Shown here one piece after another: positions 50,248 through 59,008 of a stretch of 64,000 bases of DNA. The position numbers were made by a program, and so were the translations under genes. Source of the DNA: Butyrivibrio fibrisolvens (GTDB lineage: Bacteria > Bacillota > Clostridia > Lachnospirales > Lachnospiraceae); NCBI RefSeq assembly GCF_037113525.1, contig NZ_CP146963.1, positions 1,674,001 through 1,738,000 on the forward strand, given 5' to 3'. Below the pieces are notes generated by a model, which saw only the letters and a program-made list of their open reading frames with translations, did no database searches and had not been told where the DNA came from. Each line of letters opens with the position of its first letter. Within the stretch, counting starts at the first letter, position 1.

Positions 50248-52815
50248 GTGAGCAACAGACTTTATAAGTTGATGAACTGGCCGGAAATTGAGGAAATTAT
50301 CTATTCAGACGGACACGATCCACATAGGATCCTTGGAGCACATAAGGTTGGAAATCAGATCCTGATTCAGACTTTTCGTCCTGATTATGCAGAGATCAAA
50401 GTAGTTTCATCTGATGGTAAGACTTACAAAATGGAACTTGAGGATGATGCAGGATTTTATGCAGCTCTTTTGCCATATAAGGCTAATTTTTCTTATCACT
50501 ATGTACTTGTAGATCAGAGCGGACAGGAGACTGTGCTGCATGATCCGTATATCTATGAACCTGTGATAACGAGAGAAGATTGTATTAAATTCTCCAGCGG
50601 AATGCATGACACTATTTATGAAAAGCTCGGTGCTCATGTAATGGAGAGAGATGGAGTAAAGGGTGTTAATTTTGCTGTGTGGGCACCTGATGCAGCAAGA
50701 GTATCTGTAATTGGCGATTTTAACAGCTGGGATGGCCGTATCCATCAGATGCGCAGGGTTGATGAGAGCGGAGTATACGAACTTTTCATTCCTGATGTAG
50801 CTGAAGGAGAGGAATATCAGTTTGAATGTAAGACAAGAGGAGGAGAGATTTTCCTTCGTCCTGACCCTTATGCACTGAGAACAAAGGATTATAAGGCTGA
50901 GGTTTCAGTAGTATCTGCGCCTGCTTCATATAAGTGGAGTGATAAGGCATGGATGACTCAGCGTAAGACATATGACAAAACAGGAAGTGCACTTTCAATA
51001 TGTGAGCTTTCTTTGGACGGATTTGCTCAGACGGCTTTTGAAGATGATGAAACAGTGACTTATGCAGCGCTTGCATCTCGCGTTATCCATTATGTAAAAG
51101 CTAATGGCTTTAATGCGATAGAGCTTCTGCCTGTATGTGAGCATGATGAAGTTCATAAATTCGATGTTAACAGTTTCTATGCTATTAAGGGCGAATATGG
51201 AACTGCTGCAGAATTTATGGGATTTATCGATGCATGTCACAAGGAAGGGATACGTGTGATCCTTGACTGGACAGCAACTTATTTCCCAAGAAGAGATTAT
51301 GGTCTTTCTTATTTCGATGGCCATGCTCTGTACGAGTATGAGGATCCGGGTAAGGGCACACAGCCTGGAACACACCGTCTTATATTTGACTATGGACGCA
51401 AGCAGGTAACCAATTTCCTGTATGCTAATGCTTTATATCTTTTGAAAGAATTCCATATTGATGGTTTACGTATAACAGATATCTCAAAGGTTCTGTACCT
51501 TGACTACGACAGAAAGCCGGGTGAATGGACTCCTAATATCTACGGCGGATATGAGAACCTTGAGGCTGTTGAATTCATGCGTGAGCTGACTCAGAAGATC
51601 AATCAGTTTGATCAGGGAGTCCTTCTTATAACAAAAGAGACCGCATGCTGGCCACATCTTACTGACACAGTTGAAGAAGGCGGACTTGGCTTTGACTATA
51701 AGTGGAACAATGGCTGGTCTCATGACTGCCTTGAGTATATGAAGTATGATCCTCTTTTCAGAGGTCAGCATCATAACGAGCTTACCTTCTCAATGATGTA
51801 TTCATATACAGAGAAGTTCATTCTCGCTCTGTCACACGAAGATGTTGGCGGATATCCTGCTCTTAAGGAGATGATGCCGGGCGATGATGATCAGAAAGAG
51901 TCCAATGTCAGACTGACGATTGCTTATCTGATGGTTCATCCTGGTAAAAAGATGCTCTATCATGGAAGAAATGCAGTATCCATGGAGCGCGGTCTTCAGA
52001 TGGAGAACTTCATTTATAAGCTCAACATGATGTATTTCGAACATCCGGCACTTTACGAGCTTGATGATGTAACAGACGGCTTTGAGTGGATCAATTCCAT
52101 GGCAGCAGATCTGTGCATGCTCGCTTTTGTCAGAAAGAGCAGTAAGGATGAGGAAGAGCTCCTTGTTGTTATGAACATGGCGGGTGTTGAAAGAGAGCTG
52201 CGAGTTGGCGTTAACCACGATGGGCGCTATGAAGAGATCCTTAACACTGATGCCAAGGACTTTGGCGGAAGTGGTGTAATAAACGACAGGAAGATCGAAG
52301 CTGACCTTATTGAGGCAGATGGCCGTAAGTACAGCGTTCCTGTAAGACTTGCTCCTCTTTCACTTGCAGTGTTTTCATATATACCTTACACTGACAAGGA
52401 AAAGAAAATCCGCAAGATAAGAGAAGAGGCTCACGAGAAGAAGATAGCTGAGCAGGAGAAGAGCAGATCACTTCTCCTTAGTAAGCATGAGAAGGAAGAA
52501 GCTAAGATGCTTGCAGAGCTCAAGGCTAAGTACGAGAAGGAACTTGCTCAGCAGCAGAAGGCTATTGAAGAAAAGTATGACAAGATCGAGGAAGAAAGAA
52601 TCTTTGCCATAGTTTCTGATGCAGCTATCGAAAAGCTTTCTGAAACTTCTAAGGATGCTGCTAAAAAGCCGGCTAAGGCTGCTTCTAAGAAGAGCTCTAT
52701 TACTAAATTTCCTGAGGGAAAAGAAGTAAAGAAGGCTGCACCTAAGAAGACTTCGGCTAAAGGGAAATCCTCCGCAAAAGGCGGTAAGAAAAAACCTACA
52801 GGAGATAAGTCCTGA
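50248..52815 (+). CDS. Branching-enzyme (GlgB/GH13) pseudoenzyme with coiled coil and basic tail
   Basis: The 855-residue protein aligns with glycogen branching enzyme over about 1-715, from the N-terminal DGHDPHRILGAH to the C-terminal beta-domain. It has CBM48-like and GH13 barrel domains. The catalytic residues are replaced: the nucleophile site in DGLRITDIS has Thr410 in place of Asp. The acid/base site in LLITKETACW has Lys463 in place of Glu. Region I reads DWTATYFP with Tyr345 for His, and region IV SHEDVGG instead of SHDEVVH. So it should lack branching activity. After residue 715 there is a coiled coil rich in Glu/Lys (about 717-792) and a tail of about 55 residues rich in Lys, Ala and Ser. 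It may bind glycogen or act as scaffold; function is inferred. The start codon is GTG, with GGAGGGAG 5 bases upstream. Confidence 0.85.
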   Translation: MSNRLYKLMNWPEIEEIIYSDGHDPHRILGAHKVGNQILIQTFRPDYAEIKVVSSDGKTYKMELEDDAGFYAALLPYKANFSYHYVLVDQSGQETVLHDPYIYEPVITREDCIKFSSGMHDTIYEKLGAHVMERDGVKGVNFAVWAPDAARVSVIGDFNSWDGRIHQMRRVDESGVYELFIPDVAEGEEYQFECKTRGGEIFLRPDPYALRTKDYKAEVSVVSAPASYKWSDKAWMTQRKTYDKTGSALSICELSLDGFAQTAFEDDETVTYAALASRVIHYVKANGFNAIELLPVCEHDEVHKFDVNSFYAIKGEYGTAAEFMGFIDACHKEGIRVILDWTATYFPRRDYGLSYFDGHALYEYEDPGKGTQPGTHRLIFDYGRKQVTNFLYANALYLLKEFHIDGLRITDISKVLYLDYDRKPGEWTPNIYGGYENLEAVEFMRELTQKINQFDQGVLLITKETACWPHLTDTVEEGGLGFDYKWNNGWSHDCLEYMKYDPLFRGQHHNELTFSMMYSYTEKFILALSHEDVGGYPALKEMMPGDDDQKESNVRLTIAYLMVHPGKKMLYHGRNAVSMERGLQMENFIYKLNMMYFEHPALYELDDVTDGFEWINSMAADLCMLAFVRKSSKDEEELLVVMNMAGVERELRVGVNHDGRYEEILNTDAKDFGGSGVINDRKIEADLIEADGRKYSVPVRLAPLSLAVFSYIPYTDKEKKIRKIREEAHEKKIAEQEKSRSLLLSKHEKEEAKMLAELKAKYEKELAQQQKAIEEKYDKIEEERIFAIVSDAAIEKLSETSKDAAKKPAKAASKKSSITKFPEGKEVKKAAPKKTSAKGKSSAKGGKKKPTGDKS

Positions 52816-52859
52816 CGGATTAAAATAAAAAGATATAAAGGCAATAGGTATTACTTGAT

Positions 52860-53873
52860 ATGGGTTTAGATGTTTTGTTTAACAGATTCGTAGGAACTGC
52901 ACTTACTATGAGTGCAGTTTCTACTGCGTCATCAGCAGCTTCGGCTTCGACACTTACTTCAACTCAGGAGGCTGCAGAGGAAATTAATATATTACCGGCC
53001 ACGGAGACAGCAGCAGAGACCTTGTCAATGCTCTCGGGATCAGAAGTGGATCCCAGCGCCATAGAAAAATTCATGGCTGAGCTTCCTGACAAGGCTCTTA
53101 ATTTGGGAGTGAAAATATTAATTGCTTTCATCCTCCTTCTTGTTTGCTGGAAACTTGCGAACCTTATAGTTAAGGCTGTTCGTAAGTCTATGGAGAAGGC
53201 AAGGACAGATGAGAGCATTATCCACTTTGTCTGCAAGTTTATAGAAGTTGGACTGAAGCTTGTCGGAATAGTCATCGTTGCTACATCACTTGGCTTTAAT
53301 TCTGCAAGTATGGTAGCTTTACTTGGATCTGCCGGTGTTGCTATCGGTCTTGCTGTTCAGGGCACACTGTCCAATCTTGCAGGCGGCGTTATGATCCTTC
53401 TTGTTAAGCCATTCAGACTTGGTGACTACATTATTGAAGATTCTCACAAGCATGAGGGTACGGTTAAAGAGATATCTCTTTTTACAACCAAGCTTATTAC
53501 TCCGGATAACAGAGTGATCATAATTCCCAATGGTGAGCTTTCCAATACATCTCTTACCAATTCTACAGGCAATAAGGTAAGACTTTTGCAGGTATTTGTC
53601 GGTATTCCTTACAGTGAGAGTATCAATAAGGCAAGGACTGTTCTTGAGGGAGCAATGAATTCCAGTAAGTATGCTCTTAAGGATCGCGAGATGCTGGTTG
53701 TGGTTAACGACTTTAAGGATAGTTGTATCGAGATGCAGCTTAGATGCTGGGTTAAGGCTTACGACTATATTGCTTCAAAGTGGGATCTTAACGAGAGAGT
53801 TAAGAATGCGCTTGATGAAGCGGGCATTGAGATTCCATTCAATCAGATCGATGTGCACATGAAGCAGGGGTGA
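52860..53873 (+). CDS. Small-conductance mechanosensitive channel MscS family
   Basis: MscS opens under membrane tension and protects against osmotic down-shock. The 337-residue protein has a Ser/Ala/Thr-rich N-terminal stretch (about 1-70) before three transmembrane helices at about 78-100, 122-145 and 150-180. The pore-lining helix is AGVAIGLAVQGTLSNLAGG, followed by the hallmark KPFRLGDYI. The cytoplasmic domain includes IIPNGELSN. The ribosome site is not clear (AGGTATTAC). It follows the GlgB-like gene after 44 bases without a terminator. Confidence 0.92.
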   Translation: MGLDVLFNRFVGTALTMSAVSTASSAASASTLTSTQEAAEEINILPATETAAETLSMLSGSEVDPSAIEKFMAELPDKALNLGVKILIAFILLLVCWKLANLIVKAVRKSMEKARTDESIIHFVCKFIEVGLKLVGIVIVATSLGFNSASMVALLGSAGVAIGLAVQGTLSNLAGGVMILLVKPFRLGDYIIEDSHKHEGTVKEISLFTTKLITPDNRVIIIPNGELSNTSLTNSTGNKVRLLQVFVGIPYSESINKARTVLEGAMNSSKYALKDREMLVVVNDFKDSCIEMQLRCWVKAYDYIASKWDLNERVKNALDEAGIEIPFNQIDVHMKQG

Positions 53874-53979
53874 AAACATATGCGCTTAGCGTAAATACAG
53901 TCTTGAAAAAGAATATTCCTGCTAGTATAATGATTTTTGTCGGTTCGCTGAATTTATGCGTATCGAAAAAATATGAGTT

Positions 53980-54052
53980 GCTGGAATGGCGCAGTTGGTA
54001 GCGCAACTGATTCGTAATCAGTAGGTCGAGGGTTCGAGTCCCTTTTCCAGCT
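53980..54052 (+). tRNA. tRNA-Thr (anticodon CGU)
   Basis: A 73-base cloverleaf. Acceptor arms are GCTGGAA (53980-53986) and TTCCAGC (54045-54051). The anticodon stem ACTGA/TCAGT encloses loop TTCGTAA with anticodon CGT (54013-54015), reading ACG (threonine). The T-arm has GGTTCGAGTCCC. CCA is not encoded. The discriminator is T54052. Its 3' end starts the 45-base direct repeat at 54049. Confidence 0.95.
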
Positions 54053-54093
54053 TGGATACCAGTTACATCTTTTGGATGTAGCTGGTATTTTTT
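54049..54093. repeat. Left copy of the 45-base direct repeat at tRNA-Thr
   Basis: It starts with the last bases of tRNA-Thr (AGC) and includes the tRNA terminator: TACCAGTTACATC and GATGTAGCTGGTA form the stem, followed by a T-run. The same 45 bases recur at 60109-60153 with two mismatches (54052/60112 and 54076/60136). Confidence 0.85.
54056..54092 (+). terminator. Terminator of tRNA-Thr
   Basis: ATACCAGTTACATC (54057-54070) pairs with GATGTAGCTGGTAT (54075-54088, one G-U pair), followed by T6. Confidence 0.8.
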
Positions 54094-54239
54094 GCATTTT
54101 TTTGCACAATATCTGAATCGTCAGATAAAAATGTCATTCGTCGGATTTGGTTACTTGAAAATATGGTAATAGTACAATAGTACAATTATTGAGGTATATG
54201 AAAATGGGATAATTCTAAAAAAATATATATCAAAAATAT

Positions 54240-54276
54240 ATTATCATTCTTGAACATATAGTTCGAGAATGATAAT
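54240..54276. promoter_or_regulatory. Palindrome upstream of the WXG100-like gene
   Basis: ATTATCATTCTTGAAC (54240-54255) and GTTCGAGAATGATAAT (54261-54276) form a 16-base inverted repeat with one G-T pair around ATATA. It lies 29 bases before the start codon at 54305. It may be an operator or a leader hairpin. Confidence 0.45.
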
Positions 54277-54304
54277 AATTATAAGCAAGGAGCATGAAAA
54301 AAGA

Positions 54305-57300
54305 ATGGGAAGAATTAAAATCAATCTCGATCAGCTTGAAGAAGTCAGAGAACAGTACGAGATAGCAATGAATGTTACAGAAGATGTTATCAGTAAGGCC
54401 AGAGAGGACCTTAACTCCATGGCTGAAGAAGTCTGGGAAGGTGAAGATGGCGACATGGCAAGAGATCTTTTTGGAGATCTTGTGTACAAAGAAATGCCGG
54501 AAACCTGGAAGCACATCGATGCTAGCAACGAAGCGATTAAGAAGGCTCAGAAGAAAGCATATGAAGCCAAGAACTACTGCAACGATTTTCCGAAAATTTT
54601 CAAAGGAGGGGAACCGTCTGAAGGTAATCAGTCTCCTTGTAGTGGAGATCTTCTCTGTGACCCGGGCAGCTGCGCAGAACTAAAGCATAATATGGCTAAT
54701 GCCGGCCAGAACGCAGCTAATCTCAAAAACCGCATTAAAGAAGTAGCAGACATACTGTCACAATTAGAGACCCCTGAAGCAAAATTCAATTATACATCTT
54801 ATACTCAGCCTATCATAGAACAGGCACAGGACGTTGAAGATTATACCAGGAACTTTAATGAAGATTTGACTAAATACGAAGCCAAAGTTAATGAACTGGA
54901 TAGTACACTATCCAAAGAACTCCTTGCTGCAGTTCCTGAAACTGTTGAAAAACCGTTCGATCCATCCTGCCTTCTTGGAGAAGACACCATCCATATGCAA
55001 GGCGGGGATATCATAAATACTCTCGAAGAACACAACTCCATAGATATAGGCAGCAAGTTAAGTGACGCCCAGCTTGAAAATATACTTGCAATGCTCTTTG
55101 ACAAGAAGGATATAGATGTATCCGGATTATCAGAAGAGGATCTTGGCATGGCATTTATTACCCTTCCGGAAGAGAAGAAAAAAGCAGTCCTTTTTGAAAT
55201 GGGATACACTAAAGAGCAGATAGATTCTATACTTGAATCATATAAAGGCCATAAGTCTACAGCTGCAGGTACAGATTTTGGAAGAACACTTGTAGAAAAG
55301 ATAACGGATAAATATGGAAATCCATTTGACAGATTGGGTAACGAAGAAAAAGATAGTAAATCGGAATCGTCTGGAACAAAACCGGGGCAGAATAATAATG
55401 CAGTCTATACTAGTGCTGAATTAAATGATGTAACTATTGCAGGTGGTGGAGCAACTCCGGAGCAAGTGCAGGAATGGGTTGAAACAGGCGATACTGAATC
55501 TATGAATGAATATATAGAGGAAACATCTCAGAATGTTGATCAGTGGGATGAGTATAAAGCTGCTAATCTTGCTGCTATATATGAGTGGTCACTTCAAAGT
55601 GGAAACACTGAAGTTGCTGAAAATTTTGCAAGGCATTTCCAAATTGTTTCTGAAGACTCTAAGCCGTACAATGGCACAGGAAGTTTACAAATACATACTT
55701 TTACGATGAATGCAGATGCTTTAGACGCTATATATAATAGCTTTCCAAAGTCTGACAATAATGAAATAAGAGACTCACTGGAAGAATTAAAAAAAGCATC
55801 TGGTAATTATTATGTAGCAATAGATCCCTGGGGTACTGAAGCTTATATAGGGAACATGAAAGCGACGTTAAATGATGATCATCAAATACAGTTTTCTTAC
55901 GATGAACAAAATGGAAAAAATATAGTTGTAGCAACATCTGCTCATTCTATTTTAGACGATACACCATCATATGTCATAGATTATTGGATTGATTCAAAAG
56001 ACAAAGATAAGCTTTGCGCATATATAGAAGCGACTCCAGATGATGATAATAATTGGGATTCTGCAAGGGCAACTAATCTCGGACATATTTGGGTGGATTC
56101 TATTTCTAATTCAGGGAATGAAGATATTCTAGAAACCTTTGTTGATCATTTTGTTATAGATGTTAATCCGGGTGATTTAGGATATGAGGGTGATATGCCT
56201 AGCTATACAATGAATACAATGGCTCTAGGAACTATATATAGTACTATAGATAAAAACAAAAATGGAGAAGCATATTGGACATTAGTTAGAGTTGCTAATA
56301 GAAGAGATTTTAAACATGATTATCTATATAAAACTATAGATAACTGCTTTGACGTAACATTTACAGAAGACGGTCATTATAAATTTTCATATTATTCAGG
56401 AGATGTAGAACGACCTTTTACATCCAGTATTACATCTGCAGATATAACAGAGCAGATAAATATGTATAATCTAAAAACAAATGTATTTAAAAATTCTGAT
56501 GGTGAATATAGTGCTGATGATTTAAATGATTTTTTAAAGCTGATTTGTACTGATTATGATTTAGAAATGGTAAAAAAATTGGCGGAGGCATCTATACCAA
56601 TCTCGTTAGCAAATAATACTGATAATCCTTTTAACGTGGTGTTTGATGAAACTGATCCTAACAAAATATCAGCTACAGGAGATGCGGCTCTATTTAAATA
56701 TGCTAAGCAATTACTCAAGAGTAATATAGTTTATGATAATGATTCAGGAAAAATTAATGTAGAACAAACAGAACGCAATTTAAAAGATAGTATTTTTGAA
56801 AATATGTTAAACAGCTTACTATGTAAAGATGAAGAAGATTGTATATATTCAGATTCTGATTATCGAAAGGATTATCTCGATATAATAATAGCTAACGGAA
56901 TAGCTGATATGTTTTTAATAGAAACTAAAGATATGGTAGAAGATTGTTTGAATAACGATATTGATGGATTAAAAGAGGATATTATTTCTTTTGATATTAG
57001 CTCACAAGTAACTGTGTTACTTGAAACATTTAGAAATCTGATAAATAAAAATAATCAAGAACTGAGTATTCAGGTTGATAATCTGAAACTTAATAATAGT
57101 AAAATGAATGATGCAACTCTTTTTTCTGATATAACAATTACCAATTTAAATACAGGCGAAAACGAAACAATAATAGATTTTGGTTGTGGTGTTTTTGATG
57201 GATCAAAGATACCGAATGAGAAGACTAAGGTAGCGTATTATGAGCATGTTGAGAGTGATCCTTTATTAGACTTGGCAATATCAACTGCAATATCATTAGC

Positions 57301-57859
57301 TTTATGTTTTGCCACTAAGGAAATTGGAATAGCATATACTTTGGCAACAAGTTGTTATGGATTAGCTAATATATTATCGACATCCTCAGATAAACCCTCA
57401 GATGATTTAATGACGATTTTTTATGGGTCATATATTGGATACGGTCCGGGAGGTTCAAGTGAGGATTCTATATATGCCGGCGGAATTAGTGCTATAATAG
57501 CGCAGAATGCAAATGCGGCATTACGGCAGGCAATGGTTATAGCAAATGGTTATTCTGCTTTGACAGATGGAGATATTAATACAGAAGATACAACTAGTAA
57601 CAATATTGCAGACGGAATCAAAACTGATTTTAAAAATAAAAAAGCTGATGCCGCTTATTATGCTAAATTATATTTTGTATTTACTGGACATAATATAAAT
57701 GATGATTATAACTATACATGGGAGGATGTAGAGCCTGATGAAATAATCGCTTATCAAAATATATATGATAATTATGATGATGATTATAAATGGGATACAG
57801 TAGGCGACGAAGATTATTTTTATGATGAAAAACCAGCAAATGATATTTTTCTCAATTAA
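54305..57859 (+). CDS. Large WXG100-like protein, possible type VII effector/toxin
   Basis: The protein of about 1,184 residues starts with a helical WXG100-like domain (about 1-95) with Trp44-Glu45-Gly46 in VWEGEDG, the fold used as a secretion signal for type VII systems. Further segments are a region with cysteines (SPCSGDLLCDPGSC), a helical domain (about 120-220), and an Asp/Glu-rich linker. Two copies of a roughly 95-residue repeat occupy about 386-480 and 556-650 (e.g. EWVETGDTESM and YWIDSKDKDKL). A unique C-terminal region follows, with a hydrophobic segment at about 988-1022. I recognise no toxin motif. The 3' two-thirds is AT-rich in codon use, unlike the 5' part. No secretion genes are nearby. 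ATG 54305 is chosen: the WXG domain starts here and AAGGAG is 12 bases upstream. The gene overlaps its neighbour's ribosome site. Confidence 0.75.
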   Translation: MGRIKINLDQLEEVREQYEIAMNVTEDVISKAREDLNSMAEEVWEGEDGDMARDLFGDLVYKEMPETWKHIDASNEAIKKAQKKAYEAKNYCNDFPKIFKGGEPSEGNQSPCSGDLLCDPGSCAELKHNMANAGQNAANLKNRIKEVADILSQLETPEAKFNYTSYTQPIIEQAQDVEDYTRNFNEDLTKYEAKVNELDSTLSKELLAAVPETVEKPFDPSCLLGEDTIHMQGGDIINTLEEHNSIDIGSKLSDAQLENILAMLFDKKDIDVSGLSEEDLGMAFITLPEEKKKAVLFEMGYTKEQIDSILESYKGHKSTAAGTDFGRTLVEKITDKYGNPFDRLGNEEKDSKSESSGTKPGQNNNAVYTSAELNDVTIAGGGATPEQVQEWVETGDTESMNEYIEETSQNVDQWDEYKAANLAAIYEWSLQSGNTEVAENFARHFQIVSEDSKPYNGTGSLQIHTFTMNADALDAIYNSFPKSDNNEIRDSLEELKKASGNYYVAIDPWGTEAYIGNMKATLNDDHQIQFSYDEQNGKNIVVATSAHSILDDTPSYVIDYWIDSKDKDKLCAYIEATPDDDNNWDSARATNLGHIWVDSISNSGNEDILETFVDHFVIDVNPGDLGYEGDMPSYTMNTMALGTIYSTIDKNKNGEAYWTLVRVANRRDFKHDYLYKTIDNCFDVTFTEDGHYKFSYYSGDVERPFTSSITSADITEQINMYNLKTNVFKNSDGEYSADDLNDFLKLICTDYDLEMVKKLAEASIPISLANNTDNPFNVVFDETDPNKISATGDAALFKYAKQLLKSNIVYDNDSGKINVEQTERNLKDSIFENMLNSLLCKDEEDCIYSDSDYRKDYLDIIIANGIADMFLIETKDMVEDCLNNDIDGLKEDIISFDISSQVTVLLETFRNLINKNNQELSIQVDNLKLNNSKMNDATLFSDITITNLNTGENETIIDFGCGVFDGSKIPNEKTKVAYYEHVESDPLLDLAISTAISLALCFATKEIGIAYTLATSCYGLANILSTSSDKPSDDLMTIFYGSYIGYGPGGSSEDSIYAGGISAIIAQNANAALRQAMVIANGYSALTDGDINTEDTTSNNIADGIKTDFKNKKADAAYYAKLYFVFTGHNINDDYNYTWEDVEPDEIIAYQNIYDNYDDDYKWDTVGDEDYFYDEKPANDIFLN

Positions 57860-57872
57860 GGAGGGCTAGTAT

Positions 57873-58886
57873 ATGAAAAAAATAGTAATACTAATAACAA
57901 TCTTTTGTATTACTATCATAACCATTATCCTTTTTACTGTTTTTGGATTGCCATATATAAAACCAGTAAAAATCCCATTTGCATTAAAGGGATATGAGAT
58001 TACATTAGAAGATGACTATGTAATTCTAAACAAATATGTTGGAAATGATAAAAATGTTGTAATTCCAGAACGCTTTTTAACAAAACCAGTGAAAGTTTTA
58101 GGTGATTATTGCTTTGATGATGGCTTAAATGGCACTCCGTTGGAAAAGAAAATTGAAAGTGTAGAGATTCCAGATAGTGTAGAAATAATAGGTGATCACT
58201 GTTTTGAATTTATGTCAAGTTTAAAATCAGTTACTGCGACCAATGTAATATCTGTAGGGGAGTATGCATTTTATGAGGATGATGGTCTGGAAAATGTGAG
58301 TTTGGGTTCTGATTTAACCATTATCAAAACAAAAGCTTTTTCGGTAAATCTGCACCTCGTATCATTTGATTTTACTAATGTAAAAGAGATTGGAGATGAA
58401 GCATTTGCGAAGAGTGGACTTACAAATGTGACAAATATGCAGAGTATTGAGAAAATTGGAGCGTGCGTGTTTGCGAAAACTCCATGGCTCTATGCCCAGG
58501 AAGGAGATTTTGTAATTATTAATGGTTCATTGCAATTATATAAAGGCGAACAACAGATAGTAGTAATTCCTGATGAAGTAAAATCAATAGATGGAGCATT
58601 TTGTAAATATAAAAGAGAATACAAATATCCTATAGATGTAAAAGAAGTTTATATACCGAATACAGTTACTAGTATTTCGGACGATTCTTTTTATTGTCAA
58701 CATAATTTGACTGTATATATACCAGATAGTGTAACAAGTATAGATATTTTTTGTGGCTTGAATGGAAATGAGTATTCTGGAATTGGAAAAATAGTTACTA
58801 CAGCAGATTCCTATGCAGAACAGTTTGCAAAAGAAAATGGTATACCATATGAAATCGTAGATAGTTGGGAAGTGCCGGAGACATAA
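57873..58886 (+). CDS. Membrane-anchored LRR_5 (BspA-type) protein, copy 1
   Basis: The 337-residue protein has one N-terminal hydrophobic helix (about 4-27; VILITIFCITIITIILFTVF) and then BspA-type leucine-rich repeats. Each repeat has I-P-D-S-V-x-x-I and A-F-type turns: VEIPDSVEIIGDHCF, NVISVGEYAF, VKEIGDEAF, VYIPNTVTSIS. The helix suggests anchoring with the LRRs outside or facing the cytoplasm. It starts 13 bases after the WXG100-like gene, whose TAA is embedded in AAGGAGGG, so translation is coupled. The next gene is almost identical. This layout is like toxin plus duplicated immunity genes, but such a role is inferred. Confidence 0.8.
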   Translation: MKKIVILITIFCITIITIILFTVFGLPYIKPVKIPFALKGYEITLEDDYVILNKYVGNDKNVVIPERFLTKPVKVLGDYCFDDGLNGTPLEKKIESVEIPDSVEIIGDHCFEFMSSLKSVTATNVISVGEYAFYEDDGLENVSLGSDLTIIKTKAFSVNLHLVSFDFTNVKEIGDEAFAKSGLTNVTNMQSIEKIGACVFAKTPWLYAQEGDFVIINGSLQLYKGEQQIVVIPDEVKSIDGAFCKYKREYKYPIDVKEVYIPNTVTSISDDSFYCQHNLTVYIPDSVTSIDIFCGLNGNEYSGIGKIVTTADSYAEQFAKENGIPYEIVDSWEVPET

Positions 58887-58913
58887 CATAGGCAATATCA
58901 TTACAGAGAATCA

Positions 58914-58970
58914 GGGTCAGGGACTGCTGGGAAAGTGCTAATAATGTAGTACCTGACCCCGATATTTTTT
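58914..58970 (+). terminator. Terminator after LRR copy 1
   Basis: GGGTCAGG (58914-58921) pairs with CCTGACCC (58952-58959) with inner ACT/AGT, followed by a T-run. A near copy is at 60053-60108. Confidence 0.7.
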
Positions 58971-59008
58971 TATTCAAAGTATAAAGTGAGGAAGGAATAC
59001 ATTAGTAT

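Noticed and set aside
54294..54370. A short ATG frame (MKKEWEELK...) closer to the AAGGAG before the WXG100-like gene
   Set aside because: It is out of frame with the large protein and ends after about two dozen codons. It may reduce initiation at 54305, but there is no evidence that it encodes a product.
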